DNA of 64,000 nt from Gp6-AA45 sp035652075. Lineage in GTDB: Bacteria; Acidobacteriota; Vicinamibacteria; Vicinamibacterales; CAVVIG01. Location of the stretch: positions 31,663-95,662 of the forward strand of contig DASREL010000027.1 of NCBI GenBank assembly GCA_035652075.1, in the 5' to 3' direction. Below, piece by piece: positions 9,569 through 16,940 of the stretch (position 1 is the stretch's first letter; every line of letters begins with the position of its first letter). The position numbers and the translations under genes were made by a program. The notes below the pieces were generated by a model that was not told the DNA's origin, searched no databases, and worked only from the letters and a program-made list of their open reading frames with translations.

Positions 9569-9575
9569 TAGAATA
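9569..9575. promoter_or_regulatory. Overlapping divergent -10 boxes of aroB and proS
   Basis: On the plus strand TAGAAT occupies 9569-9574, 12 bases before the proS ATG. On the minus strand TATTCT occupies 9575-9570, 8 bases before the aroB ATG. The two boxes share five base pairs, so RNA polymerase could open the same DNA in either direction. No convincing -35 hexamer accompanies either one. Confidence 0.45.
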
Positions 9576-9586
9576 CGTATTTTCAC

Positions 9587-11029
9587 ATGGCAAAAGCAGA
9601 CACGTTCGTTACAGAGATCACGCCCCGATCCCAGGATTTCTCCCGTTGGTACCTCGACGTCGTCCGCCGCGCGGAGCTGGCTGATTACTCGCCGGTCAAG
9701 GGCTGCATGGTCATCCGGCCGTACGGCTACGCGATGTGGGAGCTGCTCCAGCAGGCCCTCGACTCGCGGATCAAGGCGACCGGCCACGTCAACGCGTACT
9801 TTCCGCTGTTCATCCCGAACAGCCTGCTGACGAAGGAAGCCGAGCACGTCGAAGGCTTCTCGCCGCAGGTCGCGTACGTGACCCACGCCGGCGGCGAAGA
9901 GCTCGAGGAAAAGCTCGTCGTCCGTCCGACGTCGGAGGCGATCATCGGGACGATGTACGCCAACTGGGTGCAGTCGTGGCGCGACCTGCCGATCCTGATC
10001 AACCAGTGGGCGAACGTGGTGCGGTGGGAGAAAAAGACCTATCCGTTCCTGCGCACCACCGAATTTCTCTGGCAGGAAGGCCACACGGCCCACGAGACCG
10101 AAGCCGAGGCCGAGGAGGAGACGCTGAAGATCCTCGATCTCTACGCCGACGTGTGTGAGAACGTGCTCGCGATGCCGGTGACGAAGGGGCGCAAGACCGA
10201 CAGCGAGAAATTCGCCGGCGCGTTGCGGACGTACTCGATCGAAGCGTTGATGGGCGACGGCCGCGCGCTGCAAGCCGGCACGTCACACAACCTGGGCCAG
10301 AACTTCGCGAAGGCGTTCGACATCAAGTTCCAGGCGCGCGACAAATCCGTTCAGTACGTCTGGGGCACGTCGTGGGGCGTGACGACGCGGCTGGTCGGCG
10401 GCCTGATTATGGTGCACGGCGACGATAGCGGGCTGGTGCTGCCGCCGAAAATCGCGCCGCACCAGGTCGTCATCGTGCCGATTGGCCGCGAGAACTGGCG
10501 CGAGACGGTCCTGCCGAAAGCGAAGGAGATCGCGGATCACCTCCGGGCGGCAGGCATCCGCGTCACGATCGACGAGCGCGACGAGCGTCCAGGGTGGAAG
10601 TTCGCGGAATGGGAACTGCGCGGCGTTCCAGTCCGCGTCGAGATCGGACCGAAGGACATCGAGAAGTCCGCCGTCCTCGTGGCGCGTCGGGACACGCGCG
10701 CGAAGGAGAGCTTCGCGATGGACGGTCTCGCGCCGCGCGTCAGTCAACTGCTCGAGGAAATCCAGAAAGGGCTCTTCGAGCGCGCGCGCCAGTTCCGCGA
10801 CGAGCACACGCACCGCGTCTCCACCTACGACGAATTCAAGCAGACGATGGAGGGCCGGCCCGGATTTGTGATCGCGCCGTGGTGCGGGATGGCGGAATGC
10901 GAGGCGGCGATCAAAACCGAAACGCAGGCGACGATTCGCAACATGCCGAACGATACGAATCCTGGCGGAAAGTGCATCCGCTGCGACATGGCGGCGACGG
11001 CCGAAGCCTGGTTCGCGAAGGCGTACTGA
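9587..11029 (+). CDS. proS: Prolyl-tRNA synthetase, archaeal/eukaryotic-type (type 3)
   Basis: 480 aa class II aminoacyl-tRNA synthetase that charges tRNA-Pro. The length and the lack of an INS editing domain mark the short archaeal/eukaryote-like form. Motif 2 region: RPTSE 113-117 and FLRTTEFLWQEGHTAHE 154-170. The C-terminal anticodon-binding domain and zinc-binding-like tail are present (PWCGMAECE, then GGKCIRCD). The ATG at 9587 is followed by AKADTFVTEITPRSQDFSRW, the usual N-terminus. It ends at a large inverted repeat shared with the convergent HEAT gene. Confidence 0.96.
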   Translation: MAKADTFVTEITPRSQDFSRWYLDVVRRAELADYSPVKGCMVIRPYGYAMWELLQQALDSRIKATGHVNAYFPLFIPNSLLTKEAEHVEGFSPQVAYVTHAGGEELEEKLVVRPTSEAIIGTMYANWVQSWRDLPILINQWANVVRWEKKTYPFLRTTEFLWQEGHTAHETEAEAEEETLKILDLYADVCENVLAMPVTKGRKTDSEKFAGALRTYSIEALMGDGRALQAGTSHNLGQNFAKAFDIKFQARDKSVQYVWGTSWGVTTRLVGGLIMVHGDDSGLVLPPKIAPHQVVIVPIGRENWRETVLPKAKEIADHLRAAGIRVTIDERDERPGWKFAEWELRGVPVRVEIGPKDIEKSAVLVARRDTRAKESFAMDGLAPRVSQLLEEIQKGLFERARQFRDEHTHRVSTYDEFKQTMEGRPGFVIAPWCGMAECEAAIKTETQATIRNMPNDTNPGGKCIRCDMAATAEAWFAKAY

Positions 11030-11030
11030 C

Positions 11031-11130
11031 GGGCGGGTAGGGCAGGTCGGGCAGGTGGGGCGGGTGGGGCAGGTGGGGGAGAATGCAGAGCTTTTGCCTG
11101 CCCTACCCGCCTGACCTGCCCTACCCGCCC
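11031..11130. repeat. 18-bp perfect inverted repeat with G-rich loop between proS and the HEAT gene
   Basis: Arm 1 (11031-11048) is the exact reverse complement of arm 2 (11113-11130). The loop carries further GGGCAGGT/GGGGCGGG units (11049-11082), giving many G3-G5 runs on the plus strand that could form a G-quadruplex, with a C-rich mirror at 11097-11130. Arm 2 contains the TAG stop of the HEAT gene (11121-11123). It may act as a two-way transcription barrier; there is no T-run. Confidence 0.7.
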
Positions 11131-12017
11131 CAGATCTGTTTCATCTCCACCGCAAGTTTCTTCTCCAGCTTTTTCACCACGGCGTGGCGACGCGTGATTC
11201 GTTCGCGCTTCGCGATCGAGCGGAACGCGTCGGCCAGGGTTTTCTTCCAGACCACATCCTTCGCCTTCGAAAACGCCACCGCGATGGCTTCGAGGCAGCT
11301 GGCGTCGCCGATCTTTGTCAGAGCGGTGACGTAATCGGGCAGCAGCGGGGCCTTGGCTGTCTCGAACGTTTCGCGCAAATCGTAGAGCGCGATCGTGCTG
11401 CCGCGTTTGGCGAGCAATGCGTGCGCGGCGCCGCGGGCCGCGAGCCACTCGGCGCGTTCGTCCTTTGCCGCCGTTTGCTCGCGCTGACGGATCTCTTCGA
11501 CGAACGCCAGCAACGTCGGCAACGGCGCTTTGGCGGACGCCATCAGCGTTGCCTGCATCGCCGCCGGTTCTGCGAACGTGACGGCTGGATCGTCGGCCAG
11601 CTGCGCGAGGAGCGGGTCGATCGTGGAGACGGGGAGCTGCTTCAGCGCGTCCACGGCCGCCGCGCGGACCGCGGTTGATTTCGATCGGTCGACCGCGACC
11701 GCCGTCAGCCGGTCGACGGCGTCGACGCCATGCTTCCCCTTGACGAAACCGCGCGCCACACCGATTGCCGCGAGCGCGATGTTCTGATCGGCGTCACCGA
11801 CGAGTCGCAGCGCGGCCGGCAACGCGCGGCGATCGCCGATCCGCTCGAGGGCCTGCAGCGCCGCCGTTCGCGCGACCGGCGAGCCCGACGCCGCGACGTC
11901 GATCAGCCGATCGACCGCACGTGCGCCGATGACGGCCAAACGCGCGATGGCGGCTTCGCGCGTCGTGTCGCGGTCGGACGAAAGGTCGGTGATTAACGTG
12001 TCAGTGGACTTCGACAT
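11121..12017 (-). CDS. HEAT-repeat protein
   Basis: 298 aa, almost wholly made of paired helices typical of HEAT/PBS-lyase-like repeats (for example AAIARLAVIGARAVDRLIDVA, ARTAALQALERIGDRRALPA and AIGVARGFVKGKHGVDAVDRL). No signal peptide and no catalytic motif, so a cytoplasmic protein-interaction scaffold is likely. The start ATG (12017) lies 7 bases beyond a 27-bp imperfect inverted repeat that separates it from the upstream OmpA gene. The last codons and stop come from the G-rich repeat at 11113-11130. Confidence 0.75.
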   Translation of the reverse strand: MSKSTDTLITDLSSDRDTTREAAIARLAVIGARAVDRLIDVAASGSPVARTAALQALERIGDRRALPAALRLVGDADQNIALAAIGVARGFVKGKHGVDAVDRLTAVAVDRSKSTAVRAAAVDALKQLPVSTIDPLLAQLADDPAVTFAEPAAMQATLMASAKAPLPTLLAFVEEIRQREQTAAKDERAEWLAARGAAHALLAKRGSTIALYDLRETFETAKAPLLPDYVTALTKIGDASCLEAIAVAFSKAKDVVWKKTLADAFRSIAKRERITRRHAVVKKLEKKLAVEMKQIWGG

Positions 12018-12024
12018 GGCACAC

Positions 12025-12087
12025 GGCAGATGGCATATGGCAAATGGATGTTCGGGTCACACATCCATCTGCCATGTGCCATCTGCC
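12025..12087. repeat. 27-bp inverted repeat of GGCAGATGGCA units between the OmpA and HEAT genes
   Basis: Arms 12025-12051 and 12061-12087 are reverse complements except for two positions and are separated by 9 bases. They are built from a repeating ATGGCANATGGCA theme. On the minus strand the hairpin would lie just ahead of the HEAT gene ATG, so it may act as a terminator or attenuator. No T-run follows. Confidence 0.65.
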
Positions 12088-12098
12088 AGCTGCCATTA

Positions 12099-13802
12099 TC
12101 ACTGCAAGCGAACGACGAGTGCAGCCCGGCGATTCAAGCGGCGCGTTTCCTCCCGAGCGTTGTCGTACTTCGGCCGCTCTTCGCCGTAGCTGATCGTGTT
12201 GAGCCGATCGCCCGTTACGCCGCGGCTCGCGAGGTAATCGCGGACGGCGGTTGCGCGACGATCGCCCAGCGCGAGGTTGTATTCCGCCGTGCCGATGCTG
12301 CAGGTGTGTCCTTCGATGGTGAGCCGCAGCGAGGGGTTCTCGCGCATCGCCGCGACCGCTTCGTCCAGCACGCGTGTGGCTTCCGGCCGCAGCGTGTAGC
12401 GGTCGAAGTCGAAGTGCACGTCCTCGAAGGTGTACTGCTTGACTGGCGGCTTCACCACGGTGATGTTGACGGTGTCGCTCGCCGTCTTGTTGTCGTTCGG
12501 ACAGGTGACGGTGACCGTGACCGGCACCGATCCTTCCTGCTGTCCCGCGGTCCACAGCGTCTGGCGCTCGGCAGGCTGCGCCAATGTGCCGGACGGCGCG
12601 CTCCAGCGATACGTCACCGAGCAGCTTTGCGAATCCTGCGCCGTCGCCGACACGGTGGAGCTCTTGCCGACTTCAACCGTACACGGATCGCAGGCCGCTT
12701 TCACCGTCAGGTTGTGGACCGGCGGCGGCGGTGGTGGCGGCGGCGGTGGTGGCGGAGGCGGCGGGGGCGCGTAGGTCCGCACGCCAGGATGCCAGCCGAT
12801 GCGCACCTGCCAATCGAAATAATCACCCGCTTGATCGTCGTCGGTGAAGCGCGTATCGCGCGCCTGCATCGGCACGTTCCAGCTGCCACCGACACCGGCA
12901 AAAAAGCCCTTTCGCGACTGGAACGTGACGCCGATCGTCGCGCGATGGATTTTTTCCACCGCTGACGTCGCTGGCGCGAACGACAGATCGGTGCCGCGAA
13001 GCGTCGTGCCGCTGTTGATCGTCGCGCTGTCGCCGTTCGGCACGTAGCCGTTGATCTCCGCGTTCAATCGGACGATGTTGCGCGAGGGGAAGGCGACGCC
13101 GAAGCCCCACTCGAACGCGCCGCTGGGGGTCGTGAAGCCGTCAGGCTGCCCGAGGAATTGCCACCCGGCGTAGCCCGATGTTTCGACCATCTTCGCGACT
13201 TCCTTGCTCACGATCAGATCGAGCGAGACGTCCGCTTTGCCGGTGCTGTTGCCGACGCTTGTCTTGCCGGTCGGCGCTTTCACGATGCCGCGGATGGCGA
13301 TGGCTGCGGGCTTCTGCTGGTACTCGGACCACAGGTTGATCTTGGCGCCGAGATACAGGTCGCCGACGTTGTCGCCCGTCCATCCCTGGTTGACGTTCGG
13401 ATACTGCGGGATGATGCCGCCGAACGTCGAGTCGCTGGTGAACAGCGGCCGAATGTCGCGATCGATGCGCGTGTCGAACAGGAAGGACCCGAACACTTCC
13501 GCGCGATTGCCGACACCGACCGCAAACGTGCCAGCGAAGTCGCCGACGTTCGTGTAGCCCTGAATCCAGTTGGTGCCGCGTCGATATCCGCTGACCGAGA
13601 TCTTGCCGCTCTGGAGTACTTCCGCCGTCGGCACGAACCAGATGCCCGTATCCCCGTAAAACGTCGTGGTCGCCGGTCGTGTCGCGTCGTCAGACGGCGC
13701 GGCTTGCGATGGTGACGGGGACGGAGTCTGCGCGGTGGCGAGGGGAACCGAGAGAAACAGCAGCGCGGTTACGAAACACGAGCGGAGCGAAGTCGTTGTC
13801 AA
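12099..13802 (-). CDS. OmpA-family outer-membrane protein with N-terminal barrel-like domain
   Basis: 567 aa. Signal peptide (CFVTALLFLSVPLATAQ), then ~300 residues rich in alternating beta strands with aromatic ends that fit an outer-membrane barrel, then a run of 16 prolines in PPPPPP blocks, an Ig/PKD-like segment with cysteines (~360-440), and a C-terminal OmpA peptidoglycan-binding domain (VHFDFDRYTLRPEA ... IEGHTCSIGTAEYNLALGDRRA). It anchors the outer membrane to the cell wall. The start is TTG 13802, supported by GGGAGGT five bases upstream; this Shine-Dalgarno is inside an 11-bp hairpin arm. It lies downstream of tatC on the same strand. Confidence 0.85.
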   Translation of the reverse strand: MTTTSLRSCFVTALLFLSVPLATAQTPSPSPSQAAPSDDATRPATTTFYGDTGIWFVPTAEVLQSGKISVSGYRRGTNWIQGYTNVGDFAGTFAVGVGNRAEVFGSFLFDTRIDRDIRPLFTSDSTFGGIIPQYPNVNQGWTGDNVGDLYLGAKINLWSEYQQKPAAIAIRGIVKAPTGKTSVGNSTGKADVSLDLIVSKEVAKMVETSGYAGWQFLGQPDGFTTPSGAFEWGFGVAFPSRNIVRLNAEINGYVPNGDSATINSGTTLRGTDLSFAPATSAVEKIHRATIGVTFQSRKGFFAGVGGSWNVPMQARDTRFTDDDQAGDYFDWQVRIGWHPGVRTYAPPPPPPPPPPPPPPPPVHNLTVKAACDPCTVEVGKSSTVSATAQDSQSCSVTYRWSAPSGTLAQPAERQTLWTAGQQEGSVPVTVTVTCPNDNKTASDTVNITVVKPPVKQYTFEDVHFDFDRYTLRPEATRVLDEAVAAMRENPSLRLTIEGHTCSIGTAEYNLALGDRRATAVRDYLASRGVTGDRLNTISYGEERPKYDNAREETRRLNRRAALVVRLQ

Positions 13803-13806
13803 GCGT

Positions 13807-13866
13807 ACCTCCCGCGGTACGGAGAGCGGTCGAGCTCATCCATATAGTACCACGGCCGCGGGAGGT
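13807..13866 (-). promoter_or_regulatory. Hairpin that would sequester the ompA-like gene's Shine-Dalgarno
   Basis: The 11-base arms 13866-13856 and 13817-13807 (minus strand) are perfect reverse complements. The 3' arm contains GGGAGGT, the ribosome-binding site of the OmpA gene (TTG 13802). A minus-strand TACTAT at 13849-13844 lies in the loop and could be a -10. Transcripts reading in from tatC would hold both arms, while those from an internal start would lack the 5' arm. Confidence 0.6.
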
Positions 13867-13867
13867 T

Positions 13868-14689
13868 CTACTCGAGTTCGCGGTCTTTCGTACGGCTGCG
13901 CGGGTTGACGACCCACGCGATGATGATGCTCAGGAAATAGAGGAGGATCATCGGCGCCGCGAAGATCGTCTGGTTCATCGGGTCGCCGGTCGGCGTAATA
14001 ACGGCGGCAACGATGTAGGCGATCAGGATCGCGTACTTGCCGTGCTGCCAGAGGAAGCGCGCGGTGACGAGGCGCATCTTCGCGAGGAAGTACACCACCG
14101 TCGGCATCTGGAAGATGACGCCCATGCCGACGAGCATCTTTGCGTAGAGGCCGAAGGTGTCCTCGAGCCGCGGCATGAACATCAGATCCGTTCCATTGAA
14201 GCTGGCGAAAAACGCCATCATGAACGGAAACGCCACGTAGTGATTGAACGCGGCGCCGGCCAGAAATCCGATCGTCGTAAAGAGGACGAACGGAATCGCC
14301 ATCCGCTTTTCTTTCGAGTACAACCCCGGGGCGATGAACATCCACACCTGGTACATCACGTACGGGGACGCGACGACCGCAGCCGCGATGAGCGCGATCG
14401 TGATGTACATCCCGAACGCTTCGCCCGGCTCGGTGTAGACCATCTTCACGCCCGGCGGCAGCACCTTGCGGGTCGGCGCCAGGAGGAAGTCGACGATCTG
14501 CTTGATGAAAACGAAGGTGACGAGCAGCCCGACGAAGATCCCAATCAGCGAATTGACGATGCGCTTCCGGAGCTCGTCGAGATGGTCCAGAAACGACATC
14601 TTGCCCTCGACGAGAGCTTCGTCCTCCTCGTCAGGCGGCAGCTGTTTGTAAGCACTCCCTTGAGTGCCCGGAAATGGGACGAGCGCCAT
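13868..14689 (-). CDS. tatC: Sec-independent protein translocase TatC
   Basis: 273 aa inner-membrane protein with six predicted helices; with TatA it exports folded twin-arginine proteins. The family signature SFLDHLDELRKRIVNSLIG (residues ~33-51) and the conserved MYQVWMFIAPGLYSKEKR segment are present. It begins 6 bases after the tatA stop, so the two form an operon. The ~25-residue acidic N-terminal extension (PDEEDEALVEG) precedes the usual start region. Confidence 0.95.
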   Translation of the reverse strand: MALVPFPGTQGSAYKQLPPDEEDEALVEGKMSFLDHLDELRKRIVNSLIGIFVGLLVTFVFIKQIVDFLLAPTRKVLPPGVKMVYTEPGEAFGMYITIALIAAAVVASPYVMYQVWMFIAPGLYSKEKRMAIPFVLFTTIGFLAGAAFNHYVAFPFMMAFFASFNGTDLMFMPRLEDTFGLYAKMLVGMGVIFQMPTVVYFLAKMRLVTARFLWQHGKYAILIAYIVAAVITPTGDPMNQTIFAAPMILLYFLSIIIAWVVNPRSRTKDRELE

Positions 14690-14695
14690 GGATGT

Positions 14696-14995
14696 TTACG
14701 CGCTGTGCTGATTGCGCGTCGATTCGTCGGTCTGGGCCGGCTCGGTGTGCGGCGCTGGCGTCGGAGCGGCGGCGGCCGGCGTGGCCGCAGCAGCCTGCTT
14801 GGCCTGCACGTCCCGTTGCTCCTCGATGCGGATTTCTTCCTCGAGCGTGTTTCGCAGCTCGTTGGACGCTTTCTTGAATTCGGCGAGGCTCTTGCCGAGC
14901 GAGCGGCCGAGCTCGGGCAGCTTTCGCGGTCCAAAGATAATGAGCGCGATCACGAAAATGATGATCAGCTCGGGCATGCCGATCGAACCAAACAT
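14696..14995 (-). CDS. tatA: Twin-arginine translocase TatA/TatE-type subunit
   Basis: 99 aa from ATG 14995. N-terminal helix MFGSIGMPELIIIFVIALIIFGP followed by KLPELGRSLGKSLAEFKKAS, the TatA amphipathic helix, and an Ala/Pro-rich tail. An AGGGA Shine-Dalgarno lies just upstream of 14995, which decides against the longer open frame. A minus-strand TATAAT at 15034-15029 gives a leader of about 30 bases. Confidence 0.93.
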   Translation of the reverse strand: MFGSIGMPELIIIFVIALIIFGPRKLPELGRSLGKSLAEFKKASNELRNTLEEEIRIEEQRDVQAKQAAAATPAAAAPTPAPHTEPAQTDESTRNQHSA

Positions 14996-15028
14996 ACGTC
15001 CCTGCTTTCTTGATGAAAGTGAACGACC

Positions 15029-15034
15029 ATTATA
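15029..15034 (-). promoter_or_regulatory. -10 box (TATAAT) of the tatA-tatC operon
   Basis: Perfect TATAAT on the minus strand, 34 bases before the tatA ATG, with a recognisable Shine-Dalgarno between. The -35 position (TGGCCC, 17-base spacer) matches poorly. Confidence 0.5.
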
Positions 15035-15069
15035 GCCCAGAAGTCGTTGCCGGGCCATAAGTTATCTGT

Positions 15070-15075
15070 TACGCT
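15070..15075 (+). promoter_or_regulatory. -10-like box of ctpA, leaderless spacing
   Basis: TACGCT ends 8 bases before the ATG at 15084 and no Shine-Dalgarno is visible. The spacing would start the transcript at or beside the ATG, which favours 15084 over the GTG at 15078. Confidence 0.35.
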
Positions 15076-15083
15076 GAGTGTCT

Positions 15084-16721
15084 ATGCGACGCTACCGAGC
15101 CGTCCCCGCCGTGGTCTTCGCGATCCTCGTGTCCGCGCTCGTCGGCGGCCTGTTTGGGCGTAGCGCGCTCGCGACCGACGACAAGATTCCCGATCATTAC
15201 CGCGCGTTCACTGCCGCGGTGAGCACGATCGAGAGTAATTACGTCGACAAAGTCGACTCCGAAAATCTCGTCACCGGCGCGATCCGCGGCATGCTCGGCA
15301 CGCTCGATCCGCATTCAAGTTATTTCACGCCGAAAGAATACGCGCAAATGCGCGAGCGCCAGGAAGGGCGCTACTACGGCATCGGCGTGTCGATCGTCTC
15401 GATCGACGGCGACGTCACGGCGATGCAGGTGTTCGAAGGGTCGCCGGCGCACAAGAAAGGCATCCGCGCGGGCGATATCCTCGCCGAAGCCAACGGCAAG
15501 GACATGAAAGGCTGGACGACCGATCAGGCGATGCGCGAACTGCGCGGCCCGCGCGGGACGAAAGTCTTCGTCAACATCAAGCGCCGCGGCTACGACCAGC
15601 CGATCGGGTTCGAGCTGCAGCGCGACGAGGTGTACATCCCGACCGTTCCGGCGTACTTCATGATCGACGCGTCGACCGGTTACATCCGGATGCAGGACTT
15701 CGGCGAGAACACCGACCGTGACGTGAAGCACGCGCTGCGCGAGTTGACGTCGAAGGGGATGAAGCGGCTGCTGTTCGACGTCCGCGGGAATCCCGGCGGT
15801 CCGCTCGACCAGGCGATCAAAGTCGTCAACGAGTTCATTCCGCGCGGCAAGATGATTGTGTCGACGCACGGCCGCATCGCAAACTCGGATCAGGAATATC
15901 GCGCGCAGGAAGATGGCGAGTTCACCGACTTCCCGATGGTGCTGCTCGCGAACCGCAACAGCGCGAGCGCGGCGGAGATCGTCACCGGCGCGCTGCAGGA
16001 TCACGACCGCGCGTACGTCGTCGGCGAAACGACGTTCGGCAAAGCGCTCGTGCAGTCGGTGTATCGCATCAGCGGCAACGCGGGCCTGGCGCTGACGACC
16101 GCGCACTACTACACGCCGAGCGGCCGGCTGATTCAGCGTCCGTGGGACGCGACGTTCGACGAATACCTCAGTTATCAGTTGCAGGATCAGTCGAAAGAAC
16201 GTGCCCACACGCCGAGCGAGTTGAAGCACACCGACGCGGGGCGTCCCGTCTACAGCGGCGGTGGCATCGAGCCCGACAAGCGCGTCGTCGGTCCAGTGGG
16301 GCCGAACAACGCGGGCGGATTCAATCCGACGCGGTTCGGACGATCGCTGCTCGGCCGCCAGGAGTTCGCGCGCTTCGCGCAGCGCTTCTCCGCCGAAGGC
16401 GACACGCGCGTCAGCGGCAAGTTCACCGGCCGGTCGACTGTGAAGCCGGAGTTCACCGTTGACGAGGCGATGCTGAACGACTTCCGCGAGCAACTGAAGG
16501 CCGATCACGTGCGCATGGATGACGAGGCGTTCAAGAAGGACGATGCGTTCATTCGGGCGATGATCCGGTTCGAGATCGACACGGCGCTCTTCGGCGTCGC
16601 CGACGCGTGGCGGCACCTGATCATGGTCGACCCGCAGGCCCAGGCCGGCCTGCAGCAATTTGGCGAGGCGGTGAAGTTGACCGAGCTCAGCAAGGCCAAG
16701 GGGACCAAGGTTGCACATTAG
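15084..16721 (+). CDS. ctpA: C-terminal processing peptidase (S41 family)
   Basis: 545 aa exported serine protease that trims C-termini of envelope proteins. N-terminal signal/anchor (VVFAILVSALVGGLFG), a helical region, a PDZ domain (~95-180, GIGVSIVSIDGD...GIRAGDILAEANG) and the S41 core. The catalytic pair is S295 in NRNSASAAEIV and K320 in TTFGKALVQ, the same 25-residue spacing as in Prc. A ~200-residue C-terminal extension beyond the core is present. The gene diverges from tatA. A likely rho-independent terminator follows at 16799. Confidence 0.93.
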   Translation: MRRYRAVPAVVFAILVSALVGGLFGRSALATDDKIPDHYRAFTAAVSTIESNYVDKVDSENLVTGAIRGMLGTLDPHSSYFTPKEYAQMRERQEGRYYGIGVSIVSIDGDVTAMQVFEGSPAHKKGIRAGDILAEANGKDMKGWTTDQAMRELRGPRGTKVFVNIKRRGYDQPIGFELQRDEVYIPTVPAYFMIDASTGYIRMQDFGENTDRDVKHALRELTSKGMKRLLFDVRGNPGGPLDQAIKVVNEFIPRGKMIVSTHGRIANSDQEYRAQEDGEFTDFPMVLLANRNSASAAEIVTGALQDHDRAYVVGETTFGKALVQSVYRISGNAGLALTTAHYYTPSGRLIQRPWDATFDEYLSYQLQDQSKERAHTPSELKHTDAGRPVYSGGGIEPDKRVVGPVGPNNAGGFNPTRFGRSLLGRQEFARFAQRFSAEGDTRVSGKFTGRSTVKPEFTVDEAMLNDFREQLKADHVRMDDEAFKKDDAFIRAMIRFEIDTALFGVADAWRHLIMVDPQAQAGLQQFGEAVKLTELSKAKGTKVAH

Positions 16722-16798
16722 GGCAGCCAACCCCTACAAATTGCGCTGCAATTTGGACTTGCCGCTATATTTAGTCGTGTTACACTGACGACCGACTT

Positions 16799-16817
16799 AC
16801 GGCCCCGGGGCCGTTTT
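16799..16817 (+). terminator. Probable rho-independent terminator after ctpA
   Basis: ACGGCC(CCGG)GGCCGT followed by TTT: a GC-only hairpin with a short T-run 78 bases after the ctpA stop. It could equally be the first stem of a structured leader for smc. Confidence 0.5.
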
Positions 16818-16825
16818 CCGAACAG

Positions 16826-16850
16826 GTAGCGCAGGCCCGTGAGGCCTGCC
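16826..16850. repeat. GTAGCGCAGGCC palindromic element
   Basis: GCAGGCC/GGCCTGC stem with a short loop, opening with GTAGCGC like the elements at 33076 and 37879. It belongs to a dispersed palindrome family in this window. Confidence 0.6.
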
Positions 16851-16940
16851 CGGAAGACGAAAGGGCTCAGATCGGTCGCTTGTCTAGTTGCTCCCAGCCA
16901 ACTCAACTAGGTCGTACCGCGTCGCAGTACGGGTGTATCC

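Larger units (their letters stand above)
16759..16940 (+). other. Highly structured ctpA-smc intergenic region
   Basis: The 219 bases between ctpA and smc hold no gene. A possible promoter (TTGCCG 16759-16764, 16 bases, TACACT 16781-16786) is followed by a chain of hairpins: 16799-16814; a GTAGCGCAGGCC palindrome at 16826-16850; CTAGTTG/CAACTAG at 16883-16910; and an imperfect palindrome at 16913-16932. CGACCGA (16789-16795) can pair with TCGGTCG (16872-16878) to enclose the first two. A structured 5' leader or small RNA is possible but no known RNA family is recognised. Confidence 0.3.

Noticed and set aside
16826..16860. Possible SRP RNA (CCGGAAG-like segment)
   Set aside because: The CCGGAAGGAAGCA-type core is not present; only CCCGGAAGACGAAA occurs, and the palindromes explain the fold.
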